From positions 79,667 to 107,099 of the forward strand of contig DETL01000016.1 of the NCBI GenBank assembly GCA_002361625.1: DNA of 27,433 bases. Reading direction: 5' to 3'. The DNA comes from Bacteroidales bacterium UBA3289 (GTDB lineage: Bacteria; Bacteroidota; Bacteroidia; Bacteroidales; UBA932). Numbering within the stretch: the stretch's first letter is position 1; every line of letters starts with the position of its first letter. Of this stretch, positions 8,459-17,368 are shown one piece after another. The notes beneath the pieces were generated by a model. That model had not been told where the DNA came from. It ran no database searches and saw only the letters and a program-made list of their open reading frames with translations. A program made the position numbers and the translations under genes.

Positions 8459-9640
8459 TTAATTCACCTGCACGGAGACGGACGGCTCATCCACCAGGGT
8501 GAACTGCGCCGCGCCGCTGTAGATGGAAAGGATGCCTGTGATGTCCACGGTAGCGGAACCGTCCAGGATCCGGGCGTCCAGCTTTTCGTCCGAGAACTTG
8601 GCATAACCGCTCGTACGGACCTGGATGGAAGTGCCGCCCAGCGTAAAATAATGGGACACGTAGTTCGCCGTGGCGTACTTGACCATGATTTCCTTATAGG
8701 TCAGGTCCGCATCGGTGCCGAAACTCTGAAGTGTGATGCCGGGCGGCAGATAGTCTTTGGGCCTGCCGGTAATGGGGCCGTAACGGGTACTGCCGCTGCC
8801 GACTTCGGCCGTATCCCAGTTTCCGCTCCGGATATAATCGATATAAAGGGCCTTGGACATCGCCCAGGTATCGATCCCCCAGGTATAGTCGAAGCCCGGG
8901 ATGCGGTCCCGCTCATTCTGGGGCGTGGACAGGAACACGCGGTTCTCGGGATTGCCACTCTTGTGGGCGAGGTTGCTGTTCGGGTACAGGAGGGCGAAAA
9001 TCTCGTCGCCGTACTTCAGGCCCTTGACCGTCACGAGCTTTCCCCAAAGTTCCCCGGTATAGCCGGCGGAAAGGGCGGCCTTGATCTCGGCCTCCCCCAC
9101 GACAGCAGGCGTCAGGGGCGTACCGTACGCTCCCCGGAAAATATGCTGGTCGATGATGGCCTGCAGGTCGATATAGGAGGTCTCGTATTCGTTCGTGGAG
9201 GTGTTGTCCGCCTCCAGGCCCAGCTGGGGCATACCGTTGTACGCGCCGAGGGTAAGTCCGTCGCAATAGACATAGATCCATTGGCCCAGTTTGTAATCGC
9301 TGTACAGGGAAGACTTTCCGATCTTCACGTCAATGCCGCCGGTCTCATCCTGGATGTAGAGTTCCCGGTACAGGTTTCCACTCCGGTCATCGGAGGTCAC
9401 CTGTCCCTTGATCCAGGTATTCCCAGAGACCTCGACGCCGCCGCCCTTGTACTTGGACTTGAGCTGCTTGATGGTCGTGAAATGACCGCTGAAACCCGGA
9501 AGGGTGGATTCCGTGTAAAGGGTAAGCGGCGCCGGTTCGATCTCTCCGAAGGTCAGGACCGGATCCCATTCCTCTTTCAGACTCTGGCATGAAGCAAGAG
9601 CCACGGTGGCTGCAAACAAAGCAAGAAGTGTCTTTTTCAT
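8459..9640 (-). CDS. DUF5689-domain lipoprotein (OB-fold-like), TBDR partner
   Basis: 393-residue lipoprotein (LASC, C18). The N-terminal half matches the DUF5689 pattern: TIKQLKSKYKGG near residues 56-67, an OB-like strand region with IKGQVTSDDRSGNLY near 77-91, LYIQDETGGIDVKI near 94-107, then a GQWIYVYCDGLTLG segment. The C-terminal half (about 200-393) has no recognised domain and ends in a beta-rich segment (FTLVDEPSVSVQVN). It lies 3 nt after the TBDR stop, the place a SusD-like lipoprotein would hold in a polysaccharide locus. I infer a surface ligand-binding partner of that receptor. Nucleic-acid binding is suggested only by the OB-like fold and the nearby nucleases. Confidence 0.8.
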   Translation of the reverse strand: MKKTLLALFAATVALASCQSLKEEWDPVLTFGEIEPAPLTLYTESTLPGFSGHFTTIKQLKSKYKGGGVEVSGNTWIKGQVTSDDRSGNLYRELYIQDETGGIDVKIGKSSLYSDYKLGQWIYVYCDGLTLGAYNGMPQLGLEADNTSTNEYETSYIDLQAIIDQHIFRGAYGTPLTPAVVGEAEIKAALSAGYTGELWGKLVTVKGLKYGDEIFALLYPNSNLAHKSGNPENRVFLSTPQNERDRIPGFDYTWGIDTWAMSKALYIDYIRSGNWDTAEVGSGSTRYGPITGRPKDYLPPGITLQSFGTDADLTYKEIMVKYATANYVSHYFTLGGTSIQVRTSGYAKFSDEKLDARILDGSATVDITGILSIYSGAAQFTLVDEPSVSVQVN

Positions 9641-9643
9641 GGC

Positions 9644-12535
9644 TTAGAATCTGAAATAGATGTTCAACATGTAGTTCGTACCCGCCATATAGAAATACTT
9701 CGGGTCAAAGCGGTAGAAGCGTTCCTTGGAAACGGTGTTGTCCACCAGGCGCGTCTGCTCGTAGCCGCCGGTCTTGACACTGCGGTTGTTCAGGAGATTC
9801 TTGGCGTTCAGGGAGAAGCCCAGCTGATACTTCCGCTGGATATACCAGGATTTGCCGATGGAGACGTTCACGAGCCAGGCCGGATCGAACTTCTCCTGGG
9901 AGGTCATGTAGAAAACCTCCTCGTCGGTGATGTTGTTGTCCAGTCCGGCCACCGCATAGTCTGTCCGATAAAGCGGATTCATGTCCAGGTAGGAGTCCCC
10001 GAAGTACTCCACGTCCGCGTCGATGAACCAGTAATTGTGGTTGTAGGACAGGCCGAGGCTGGCTGCCGTCTGCGGCGTGGAGGGAACATAGTGCTGATAC
10101 TTCGTGCCGTCGGAAAGGACCGTATTCTTCCAATACGGGACCAGGACATTGTCCATCACGGTCTCGGCGCTGTTGTCCACCGTCTGGGTCATGCGCGGGG
10201 TGGAAGTGTACTCATACCGGCCGAGGGCGAGCACGCCCTGCAGGGAGAGGTTCTCCACCAGGTACGTCGGAACCTTGAATCCCAGTTCCACGCCCATGTT
10301 CCGCTGGTCGATCCCGCTGATGGCGAAGTTCGAGAAGGCGTTCTGGAGGTCGTCGTAGGCGCTCATCACCTTGGACTGGTCGCCGATCGTCGTGTAGTAC
10401 GCCGTCGCCCGGACATTGATGCCGTTGCCGCTGTACTGCCAGTTCAGGTCCGTGGAGAAGGTCTTGATGGGCTTCAGGTCGGAAACGATGGAGTTGCGGG
10501 TACGCGGGGACAGGAAGACCTGGTTGAACTTCGGAGCCTCGTTGAAATAGCCCACATTGGCATAGACGCGCATCGAGCCGCCGATCACGTAGTTCAGGCC
10601 CAGTTTCCCGGCGTATGTCAGGAACTTGGACACCTTGGACTTGCCCAGGGAGGTGGTCACGGTGCCGTCCGGTTCATAGGTAGGGTCGATGGCGACTCCG
10701 TCCACGACGAGTTTGTTCCCGTTCGCATCCAGGCCCGGGAAGAGGCCCTTCCGCATGAGGCCGTCCCGCCAGAAGGATTCATAGCCCAGCTGGCCCCCCA
10801 GGTGGGCGCTGAAATTGCCGAAGGTGAGCTTGCCGGTAAGCCAGCCGCCGAAGTTACGGACCTGCGCATAGTAGTCATAGCCGTATTTGTCCCCCACTCC
10901 GACCTGCTGGGCAGCGCCATGCTTCATGTAGTAGTTCAGGTCGTTCTGGAGCTTGTAGGGCTGGGCCGCAAAGTCACGCTCGGCGAAATTGTCGATATTC
11001 ACGAAATGGCCGCCGCCCAGCAGGTCCGCAACGATCTTGTAATACTCCGTCCGGTTGATGCGGGCGTTCAGGCCGCCGTTCAGGACCAGGTTCTCCGCCG
11101 CCCTCCACTTGAAGGTCGCGGCCAGGTTCAGGTCCCGCTGGTCCACATGACGCTCCTCCTGGACATACTTGGAACGGCCGCCTTCCTGGATCGCATTCAC
11201 TTGATACAGACGGTCCCAGTTCACATGGGTCAGCTCGGGAAAATCGGAAGCATGGGTCCATACCTCGTTCGCCCACGCGTACTTGAGCATGTTGTTCCGG
11301 TTCATGTCCGAATTGGCGTCGAAGAAGTAGCTCGGCAGGTTCCGGTAGTAATCCGGACGCGGATCCTGCGCGTCATACCAGTCCAGGGCGGTATAGCCGT
11401 TCTTTCCGAACCGGTACAGGACGGTGGCGCTCCCCTCGAACTTGTCGGACGGGGTGAAGTCGTACTTCAGGATGGCGATAGGTTCATTGGTCTTGCGCAC
11501 ACGCGTATTGCGGACCCGGCCGTTCTGATAGCCCCAGTTGGAATTGTACATGTTGTCCCGCATCAGGTCATAGACCTCCTGCGTAGAGGCGTTCTGCGCG
11601 CCGCGCTGGCCCGGCGTGGCAAAGAAGACCAGGCTCAGCTTGTTGGCATCGTTGAACACCTTGTCGGCTGCCAGGTAATAGGCGAAGGAACGGTAATACA
11701 CCCCGTCGATCCAGTCGTTGCCGCCCAGGCGGGCGGACACGTTGGCCGCGAACGCCCAGCCGTTGTCCATCAGGCCGGTCGCATAGGAGCCCATGACACG
11801 GAGCCGGTACAGGGAGCTGTTGGTGAGTACGCTCCCCCGGAGACCCTTGCGGACATTGGAGGCATTTCCGAAAATGTTGGTCAGGCCGTTATAGCCGCCG
11901 AATCCGAAGTCGGACATCTCGGCGCCGTTCACCGTCTCCTTGGAACGCATGGCCTCGTTGAGGCCGCTCCAGAGCGAGAACGGAGAATAGCCGGTGATGG
12001 CGTCGTTCATCTTGACGCCGGCCAGGTACACGTCCTGCGACTCCGAGCTGTAGCCGCGGGCGCGGAAACGGACCGCACTGAAGTTGTAGCCGGCGATGTT
12101 GTTGAACACATCGTTGGAGCCGAACAGGATGGTGGGATTGTCGTTGTAGCCGCTGTCTTCCAGGTCGAAGGCTGCAAACGAATCCTCGTCCAGTTCAGTG
12201 ACGCGCTGGACTCCGGTCAGGGAGAGATTGAACATGTTCTTCACGTAGCCGTCGTTCACGGTCACCTGCACCTGGGTTTCCAGGTACTCGGGGGCGTTGA
12301 TCACGAGCGTGTACATGCCGTCGGCCAGGTTCTCGATCAGGAAGGTTCCGTCCTCGGCGGAAACCGCCGTGGCGATTTCCGAAGCACCCTGCAGCAAGGT
12401 GAGACGGGCATTTTCCACGGCCTGCCGCCCATTCCGGTCCACGACCGTACCCTTCACGCCGCCACTGTACTGCTGGGCGAAAAGGAGGACGGAGGCGGCC
12501 AGGGCGGCCATCGTCAGGAATAGTCTTTTCATCAT
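9644..12535 (-). CDS. TonB-dependent outer-membrane receptor with N-terminal carboxypeptidase-regulatory-like domain
   Basis: 963 residues. Signal peptide (MKRLFLTMAALAAS, probable cleavage after LLFA). A carboxypeptidase-regulatory-like beta domain covers about 27-115 (GGVKGTVVDRNGRQAV, then EDGTFLIENLADGMYTLVI). A plug domain covers about 125-250 and a beta barrel runs to the C-terminus, closing with the aromatic-rich NIYFRF. It imports a ligand too large for porins using TonB energy. It begins 9 nt after the EEP nuclease and is followed 3 nt later by the DUF5689 lipoprotein, so the likely cargo is a product of nucleic-acid cleavage. It is less Oar-like than the two receptors upstream. Two adjacent ATG codons (12535 and 12532) could both serve as start. 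Confidence 0.9.
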   Translation of the reverse strand: MMKRLFLTMAALAASVLLFAQQYSGGVKGTVVDRNGRQAVENARLTLLQGASEIATAVSAEDGTFLIENLADGMYTLVINAPEYLETQVQVTVNDGYVKNMFNLSLTGVQRVTELDEDSFAAFDLEDSGYNDNPTILFGSNDVFNNIAGYNFSAVRFRARGYSSESQDVYLAGVKMNDAITGYSPFSLWSGLNEAMRSKETVNGAEMSDFGFGGYNGLTNIFGNASNVRKGLRGSVLTNSSLYRLRVMGSYATGLMDNGWAFAANVSARLGGNDWIDGVYYRSFAYYLAADKVFNDANKLSLVFFATPGQRGAQNASTQEVYDLMRDNMYNSNWGYQNGRVRNTRVRKTNEPIAILKYDFTPSDKFEGSATVLYRFGKNGYTALDWYDAQDPRPDYYRNLPSYFFDANSDMNRNNMLKYAWANEVWTHASDFPELTHVNWDRLYQVNAIQEGGRSKYVQEERHVDQRDLNLAATFKWRAAENLVLNGGLNARINRTEYYKIVADLLGGGHFVNIDNFAERDFAAQPYKLQNDLNYYMKHGAAQQVGVGDKYGYDYYAQVRNFGGWLTGKLTFGNFSAHLGGQLGYESFWRDGLMRKGLFPGLDANGNKLVVDGVAIDPTYEPDGTVTTSLGKSKVSKFLTYAGKLGLNYVIGGSMRVYANVGYFNEAPKFNQVFLSPRTRNSIVSDLKPIKTFSTDLNWQYSGNGINVRATAYYTTIGDQSKVMSAYDDLQNAFSNFAISGIDQRNMGVELGFKVPTYLVENLSLQGVLALGRYEYTSTPRMTQTVDNSAETVMDNVLVPYWKNTVLSDGTKYQHYVPSTPQTAASLGLSYNHNYWFIDADVEYFGDSYLDMNPLYRTDYAVAGLDNNITDEEVFYMTSQEKFDPAWLVNVSIGKSWYIQRKYQLGFSLNAKNLLNNRSVKTGGYEQTRLVDNTVSKERFYRFDPKYFYMAGTNYMLNIYFRF

Positions 12536-12544
12536 ATCGGAAAC

Positions 12545-13621
12545 TTATTTCTTGATGACAATATAGGTGGGATAGTGGTCGGAGTAACCGCCGACGAAGG
12601 CTCCGTTGGAGAAAGTCCGGAACGGCGTTCCCTTGTACTGGCCGCTCTGGTTGGTCATGAACGGCTTGGAGAAGATCCGGCCGTAGTACTTCTTCTTCGT
12701 GATCGGGACGATTTCGAAGGTACCGGCAGGGGCCTTGGCCAGGTTGTAGCTGACCAGGATGCAGTCGTAGATATTGCTCTCTCCCCGGTAATACAGGGAG
12801 CTGTAACCGGCCTTGAGCATGGACAGGAACGGGGAGAAGAAGTCGCCGGGAACCATCTCGCCGATGGTTTCCCGCCCCCGGAGATAGACAGCCATGGACT
12901 CGTCGGTAGGGTTGTCGTTCATATCGCCCATCACCACGCACTTAATCCCCGGATACTTCTGCTCCATCTGCCGGAAGTGATTGTAAACGATCTCACCGCC
13001 GCGCGCCCGGAGGTCTCCGGACTTCTCGCCCAGCCGGGAAGGAAGGTGACAGACATAGAAGGCGAAATGTTCCCCGTCGATGATGCCGTGGGCCATCAGG
13101 ATGTCCCGGGTCCGGAACGCATCCTGTTCCTCCTTGGTCATCCGGAAAGGGATGGCGCTGCCTTCGAAAGAATACGGGATGGACTCGCTCTCCACCAGGG
13201 TCATCTTGGAAGGATCGTAGAACAGGGCGACATCCACGCCGCGGCGGTCCGGGCCGTCGTAGTGGACGATCTGGTAATTCGCATCGGCAATGGCCGGTTC
13301 GATGACCAGGTCTTCCAGCACATGGCGGTTTTCGATCTCGGAAACGCCCAGGACCGTGTGCCAGACCCCGTTGTCTTTCTTCATCTCGGCAATGACCCTG
13401 GCCATGTTGGCGAGTTTCTTGTGGTATTTCGCCTCGGTCCACTCGTTGGCGCCGTCGGGAAGGTACTCATAATCGTTCTTCCCCTCGTCATGATACGTGT
13501 CAAAGAGATTCTCCAGGTTGTAGAAACCTATGATGTGTCTCTTGCCGGAGCCCTGGCCGTACGCCGAATAGGCCGGAAGGGCCAGCGCCAGGATCAACAG
13601 TGAGTAAAGGTATCTTTTCAT
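12545..13621 (-). CDS. Secreted endonuclease/exonuclease/phosphatase (EEP) family enzyme
   Basis: 358 residues of the metal-dependent EEP superfamily (DNase I, sphingomyelinase, inositol phosphatase relatives). All core residues are present: N35 in FYNLEN, E95 in SEIEN, H192 in CHLPSR, D233 and N235 in GDMND, D348-H349 in SDHYP. A type I signal peptide (MKRYLYSLLILALALP, cleavage near residue 20-23) lacks a lipobox Cys, so the enzyme is probably periplasmic or secreted. An in-frame upstream start at 13849 would overlap the preceding gene and add 76 residues without family similarity. I chose the ATG at 13621, where the signal peptide begins. It lies 19 nt after the other nuclease gene. By context a nuclease or nucleotide phosphatase is more likely than a lipid phosphatase; the sequence alone cannot decide. 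Confidence 0.88.
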   Translation of the reverse strand: MKRYLYSLLILALALPAYSAYGQGSGKRHIIGFYNLENLFDTYHDEGKNDYEYLPDGANEWTEAKYHKKLANMARVIAEMKKDNGVWHTVLGVSEIENRHVLEDLVIEPAIADANYQIVHYDGPDRRGVDVALFYDPSKMTLVESESIPYSFEGSAIPFRMTKEEQDAFRTRDILMAHGIIDGEHFAFYVCHLPSRLGEKSGDLRARGGEIVYNHFRQMEQKYPGIKCVVMGDMNDNPTDESMAVYLRGRETIGEMVPGDFFSPFLSMLKAGYSSLYYRGESNIYDCILVSYNLAKAPAGTFEIVPITKKKYYGRIFSKPFMTNQSGQYKGTPFRTFSNGAFVGGYSDHYPTYIVIKK

Positions 13622-13640
13622 CTTCAGGAAATTAGTTCGT

Positions 13641-14837
13641 TTATCTGATCCACCAGTCCCCGGGCTTTTCCGCCTCGATGGCATCGGCGGTATCCTTGCC
13701 AACCTTGCCGACGAGATTCGGGAAAAAGTCGATGCCGGTTTTCTTCTCCAGGTCATCGATGGACAGGATGTATTTCGTATAATCGCCCGTGGCGATCGAC
13801 GTGTCATGAGGAAGGTAAAAACCTGCCGCCATATAGCCATTGGTCGCATAAGTCGACGACCCTCGGTACAAAACAGCTTTAAAATACGCAGCAGGAATCC
13901 GCACGGAGAATCCGGAACTGTTACCGGAAAATTTGGAAGATCCTCGCAGGTCGCAACCTGTTACGACGTATAGCGTATCAGCAAGATCGCCATAACTTCT
14001 GACCTTCCCTTCCAATCTAGCCCAAATTCCTGCATTGAATGAACCGTCCTGAGGCGTCATGTTCGTAGGGTAACATGTAGAAGAGACTGTAGCTTGACTT
14101 TGCTGACGGTCTGCCCGAGGAATTTGATGTCCACGATTCCAATTCTTTCCGTCAAAAGCGGTTCCCCCATAGGAATGTGATGTGATATCTGGTTGAATAT
14201 CTGCTGGAAGAAGAGGATCAAAACCCCATACATAATCGAAACTTCCGGATCCACGGAGTTTCCGATTCAGCGGATAAGCAACCCATACGGACACATGTTC
14301 CTCATAGTCCCAGTAGAAGGACCAGTTGCGGGTACCGCTGCGGGACTCGTTCTCATAGCGGCCACCCTTCATGTCATGGGCAAAGAACTCCCGGCCATCC
14401 CCTGCTGTCGTGGCGGGAAGCTCCAGCCAGTCCGGGCGGGCCACGTCGGAGCCGTAGCGCCCCGTGGAAGGGGCCACGCCCTTCTGCTCGACCGTCACCC
14501 TGGATTCATACCCGTTCTTCGGTTTCAGCACGAGGGTCACCTCTCGGGAGTCCTCGCCGGCATTCGCTTCGTAGCGGAAGCGGATATCGGCCTTGCTGGC
14601 CGTTCCGGAGACGGGATCCACCGAGGCCCATCCGCTCCCGGAGCCGTATTCCAGCGAGATGGTCCACTCCCCCTTTGCCGATACGGCGACGAACGTACTG
14701 CCTGCCTCCGCCTCCAGCAGGCTCTGGCGGATGCTGATGGTGGCGTCGTTATCCACGATCGGCTCCTCGCCCTTCCCGCAGGAAACCGCGAGAAGGGTAA
14801 GGGCCGTCAGGGCATGAATGACAGGTCGTTTCAGCAC
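13641..14837 (-). CDS. DNA/RNA non-specific endonuclease lipoprotein with N-terminal BACON-like domain
   Basis: 398 residues. Lipoprotein signal (LLAVSC, C20). A BACON/Ig-like beta domain covers about 30-120 (GEWTISLEYGSG, ending in VTVEQKG). A beta-beta-alpha-metal (NUC1/Endonuclease_NS) nuclease domain runs from about 150 to 395. The catalytic motif NRGHQIPRADR is at 234-244, with His237 as general base by family knowledge. The Mg-binding Asn is probably N268 after TNMTPQ. The first residue of the classical DRGH motif is Asn here. Start is GTG at 14837, 3 nt after the upstream stop, suggesting translational coupling. The enzyme is expected at the cell surface or outer membrane, cutting DNA and RNA to oligonucleotides. 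The segment encoding residues about 186-325 has a lower G+C (about 48%) than either flank. Confidence 0.9.
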   Translation of the reverse strand: MLKRPVIHALTALTLLAVSCGKGEEPIVDNDATISIRQSLLEAEAGSTFVAVSAKGEWTISLEYGSGSGWASVDPVSGTASKADIRFRYEANAGEDSREVTLVLKPKNGYESRVTVEQKGVAPSTGRYGSDVARPDWLELPATTAGDGREFFAHDMKGGRYENESRSGTRNWSFYWDYEEHVSVWVAYPLNRKLRGSGSFDYVWGFDPLLPADIQPDITSHSYGGTAFDGKNWNRGHQIPRADRQQSQATVSSTCYPTNMTPQDGSFNAGIWARLEGKVRSYGDLADTLYVVTGCDLRGSSKFSGNSSGFSVRIPAAYFKAVLYRGSSTYATNGYMAAGFYLPHDTSIATGDYTKYILSIDDLEKKTGIDFFPNLVGKVGKDTADAIEAEKPGDWWIR

Positions 14838-14840
14838 CGC

Positions 14841-17228
14841 TTACTTGGCTTGGATGCCGAAGAGGGCGGCACGGTAACCGCCGGAAGTTTCAACGGTAAC
14901 GGTTTTCGCAGCAGATTTCAGATCGACGGTGAAGTAATCTGCATCGGAAACGGTGAGTTCATACGTGGGATTTCCTTTGAGACCGCTATTGGCCGCCGGT
15001 GTCACCGTCGCCACTTCCTTTCCATCGACCTTAAAGACCAGGTTCGCCACTTCCGCGTTATTCCAGGAAACAGCATAGAAGGACAGTTTGGTCGCACCAT
15101 CGGGCAATGTCAATGTAGCCGTACCATACTTGGAACCCGTTCCAAGTTTAAGAATCGTAACACCTTCCGTACCATTTACTTTTGCATCCTGGGTATATGC
15201 GCTGGAATCCAGCGACCACTCGACATTGTTGGCAAAAGTTCCGGTGGCATCACCGCCCTCCGCTTTGTCGAATTCCGTCTTTCCATTGATGGAAATGAAG
15301 GAGCCACCGGCTTCCGTCTCCGGAGTATTGCCCTTGTAATTGAAGATCTTCGCATAAACGACCACGACATCGCCCTCCTTGATGGATTCCGTTCCCTCGA
15401 AATCGGCTCCATCGAAGGACTTGACGCGGAATACCTTGAAAACAGCCGACTCGAAGCCCGGGTCGATAATGTCGAAGGTCGCAATGTGATACTGGGCGCT
15501 GACATCAGGGGTTCCCGTCACCGTACCCTTGATATAGTAGGCATCAGCCGTCGCTTCTTCACCGGTCTCCAGGGCCTTGGCAATGGCTGCAGCCACATTG
15601 AACGGATCGGATTCCGTACCGGTACCGGCAGGATCGCCCGGAGTCACCTCCGGCGTGTCGCTGCCACCCGTCTGACCGTTGATGGAGATGAGGTATCCCT
15701 TGTTCGCCACCGTCTCCGGCGTGTCATTATGATAATTCATGAGCGGGGCATAGATGACCACCTCATCTCCGACCTTGAGCTCCATATCGCCCTCCGCCCA
15801 TTTCTCATTGCCGAAATACAGCACACGGAAAACGTAAAAGGTCTCGGAAGCGTCGTCGCCATCCTCGGAAATGTAGAACGAAGCATTGCCATACTTGGCG
15901 GAGAAGGCATCCTTGATGGAGGTGATCTTACCCTTCACATAGACGGGCTCCGTCGCCTCGTATTCTTCATTGGATGTCCAGCTCAGGGCCTTGGCCGCCG
16001 CATTGGCCGCGGCCGGATTGTACGGATCGGCCTCCGTTCCGGTACCCTTCGGATCACCCGGCGTCGGGGTGGGAGTCTCCGGTGCGGTCTTACCGTTCAG
16101 GCTGTAGAGATAACCGCCGTTCTGGACGGTTTCAGGGGTATTTCCACGATAGTTCATCAGCTCGGCATAGACGATGACCACATCGCCCACTTTCACGTCC
16201 TCGCCCAAAGATTCCGCCCACTTCTGGTTACCCAGGTACAAGGCACGATAAACCTTGAACGAAGCACCACCCTCTTCATCGACGATCTCGAAAGTACCGT
16301 TTCCGAAAGTATTGTTGGAATAACCGTCATCGACGGCCGAGACCTTTCCGGTGATGTAGTAAGGGCCCACTTTCTGGTATTCCGTATTGGAAGTCCAGGT
16401 CAGGTCCTTGACGGCATCGATGGCCGCGGCTACATTGAACGGTTTCTCCAGCGAACCGTCGCCTTCCGGAGTACCGGCCGGTTCTTCGGGAGCCGAAACG
16501 CCGTTCAGGCTGTACAGATAAGCGGAGCCCTGGACCGTTTCAGGGGTATTTCCCTTGAAATTGACGACATTTCCGCAAATGACGACCTCATCCCCGACCT
16601 TGATCTGGGTATCGCCGGAGGCAAAACGCTTGTTCCCGAGGTACAGGATACGGTAGGCATAGAAAGGAGTACCGCTGGTTGTTCCGTCATCAGTGATGTA
16701 GAAGGTACCGTTGCCGTACTGGGTTCCGAACTCTTCCGTGATCTGGGAGATCTTGCCTTTGACATAGACGGGATTCGCGCTGTTCACATCGGCGCCCAGT
16801 CCTTCCACAAACTTGATGGCGCCCGCGACGCTGAAGGGGCTTTCCAGCGTGCCGTCGCCCATCTGGATCTCACCGCCGGGACCGGCCTGGGTCACCTTCA
16901 GGGTGGCCTTGGAAAGGCCGATAGTGAAGATTACCTCGCCTTCGCGGTTGTTGGACTTGTTTTCAGTGACGGAGACCGTGATGGTCTGCGCTTTCGTGGA
17001 TCCCTGACCGCTGGTCACATTCAGGGCTACCCAGTCCGGATTGCTCTGGATCGTCCAGTCGCGGGTAGCGGTGAGTTCCACGGTCTTGGAACCCTCCGCT
17101 TCGCCAAAGGCCAGTTCGACGGGACTGACAGTAACTTTGGCCGGTCCCAAGTCCTCCTCCTTCTGCTGGCAAGCGGTAAAGACCGCGGCACCGGCAAGGA
17201 GAGCCATGAAGAAATGTCTGATTTTCAT
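14841..17228 (-). CDS. BACON plus four OB-like repeats, surface lipoprotein
   Basis: 795 residues from the ATG at 17228; a TTG nine bases earlier is a weaker start. Lipoprotein signal VFTAC (C20). A BACON-like beta domain covers about 30-115 (TRDWTIQSNPDWVALN, ending TLKVTQAG). Four tandem OB-like units lie at about 124-243, 257-379, 394-519 and 534-650. Each runs from GxGTxxxPF/Y through VYVKGKI, YGNxxFYI, LYxGN and KVGDEVVI to LYSLNG or SINGK. A C-terminal beta domain of about 130 residues (662-795) resembles adhesin or carbohydrate-binding modules but is not recognised. It heads the nuclease operon behind a clear promoter. No catalytic motif is seen. A multivalent ligand-binding role at the surface is inferred; nucleic acid is the favoured ligand from the OB-like fold and the nuclease 3 nt downstream. 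Confidence 0.8.
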   Translation of the reverse strand: MKIRHFFMALLAGAAVFTACQQKEEDLGPAKVTVSPVELAFGEAEGSKTVELTATRDWTIQSNPDWVALNVTSGQGSTKAQTITVSVTENKSNNREGEVIFTIGLSKATLKVTQAGPGGEIQMGDGTLESPFSVAGAIKFVEGLGADVNSANPVYVKGKISQITEEFGTQYGNGTFYITDDGTTSGTPFYAYRILYLGNKRFASGDTQIKVGDEVVICGNVVNFKGNTPETVQGSAYLYSLNGVSAPEEPAGTPEGDGSLEKPFNVAAAIDAVKDLTWTSNTEYQKVGPYYITGKVSAVDDGYSNNTFGNGTFEIVDEEGGASFKVYRALYLGNQKWAESLGEDVKVGDVVIVYAELMNYRGNTPETVQNGGYLYSLNGKTAPETPTPTPGDPKGTGTEADPYNPAAANAAAKALSWTSNEEYEATEPVYVKGKITSIKDAFSAKYGNASFYISEDGDDASETFYVFRVLYFGNEKWAEGDMELKVGDEVVIYAPLMNYHNDTPETVANKGYLISINGQTGGSDTPEVTPGDPAGTGTESDPFNVAAAIAKALETGEEATADAYYIKGTVTGTPDVSAQYHIATFDIIDPGFESAVFKVFRVKSFDGADFEGTESIKEGDVVVVYAKIFNYKGNTPETEAGGSFISINGKTEFDKAEGGDATGTFANNVEWSLDSSAYTQDAKVNGTEGVTILKLGTGSKYGTATLTLPDGATKLSFYAVSWNNAEVANLVFKVDGKEVATVTPAANSGLKGNPTYELTVSDADYFTVDLKSAAKTVTVETSGGYRAALFGIQAK
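15279..16859 (-). repeat. Four tandem OB-like domain repeats within the lipoprotein gene
   Basis: Approximate units on the minus strand: 16859-16500, 16460-16092, 16049-15672 and 15629-15279, each about 350-380 nt. Similarity is visible in the DNA too: the plus-strand string TTTCAGGGGTATTTCC recurs near 16130 and 16540. The units diverge enough to be old duplications. Short Pro/Thr/Gly-rich linkers such as ETPTPTPGDP separate them. Confidence 0.8.
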
Positions 17229-17277
17229 AGTATCCAATTTTAATGTTATAATTATCGGTTGGTTTACCCCAAGTATG

Positions 17278-17308
17278 CAAATGTAACGATATGTTTCAAA
17301 AAAGTCAA
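17278..17308 (-). promoter_or_regulatory. Bacteroidetes-type promoter for the nuclease operon
   Basis: An exact -7 element TACATTTG (17285-17278, minus strand) is preceded by TTGAC (17308-17304); TTG to -7 spacing is 20 nt. The predicted leader before the ATG at 17228 is about 43 nt. This would be the only clear promoter for the run of genes down to the M3 peptidase. Confidence 0.7.
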
Positions 17309-17312
17309 GGGG

Positions 17313-17351
17313 AAAACAAAAAAGGCGCGGTCCCGTGAAGGGCCGCGCCTT
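17313..17351 (-). terminator. Intrinsic terminator after the Oar/OB-lipoprotein operon
   Basis: On the minus strand a G+C-rich stem (AAGGCGCGG against CCGCGCCTT, extended by three more pairs past a one-base bulge, loop of 5 nt) is followed by TTTTGTTTT. It lies 18 nt after the lipoprotein stop and immediately before the next promoter. Confidence 0.85.
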
Positions 17352-17368
17352 GATATCACAGAAAGTGT

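Noticed and set aside
6515..9592. 1025-codon plus-strand open frame opposite the M3 peptidase and DUF5689 genes
   Set aside because: In exact codon register with the real genes. The translation is a biased Val/Gly/His/Asp/Glu-rich sequence without domains, and the opposite strand encodes clear families with catalytic motifs and lipoboxes.
12545..13849. Longer version of the EEP gene starting at 13849
   Set aside because: The extra 76 residues overlap the preceding nuclease gene and lack family similarity; the signal peptide starts at the ATG at 13621.
14193..17243. 1016-codon plus-strand open frame opposite the OB-repeat lipoprotein and nuclease genes
   Set aside because: Shadow frame caused by codon bias; no signal peptide, domain or ribosome site, and it crosses the boundary of two convincing minus-strand genes.
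14838..17320. Tandem repeats as a possible CRISPR or other repeat array
   Set aside because: Units are about 350-380 nt, divergent and in frame; they encode repeated protein domains.
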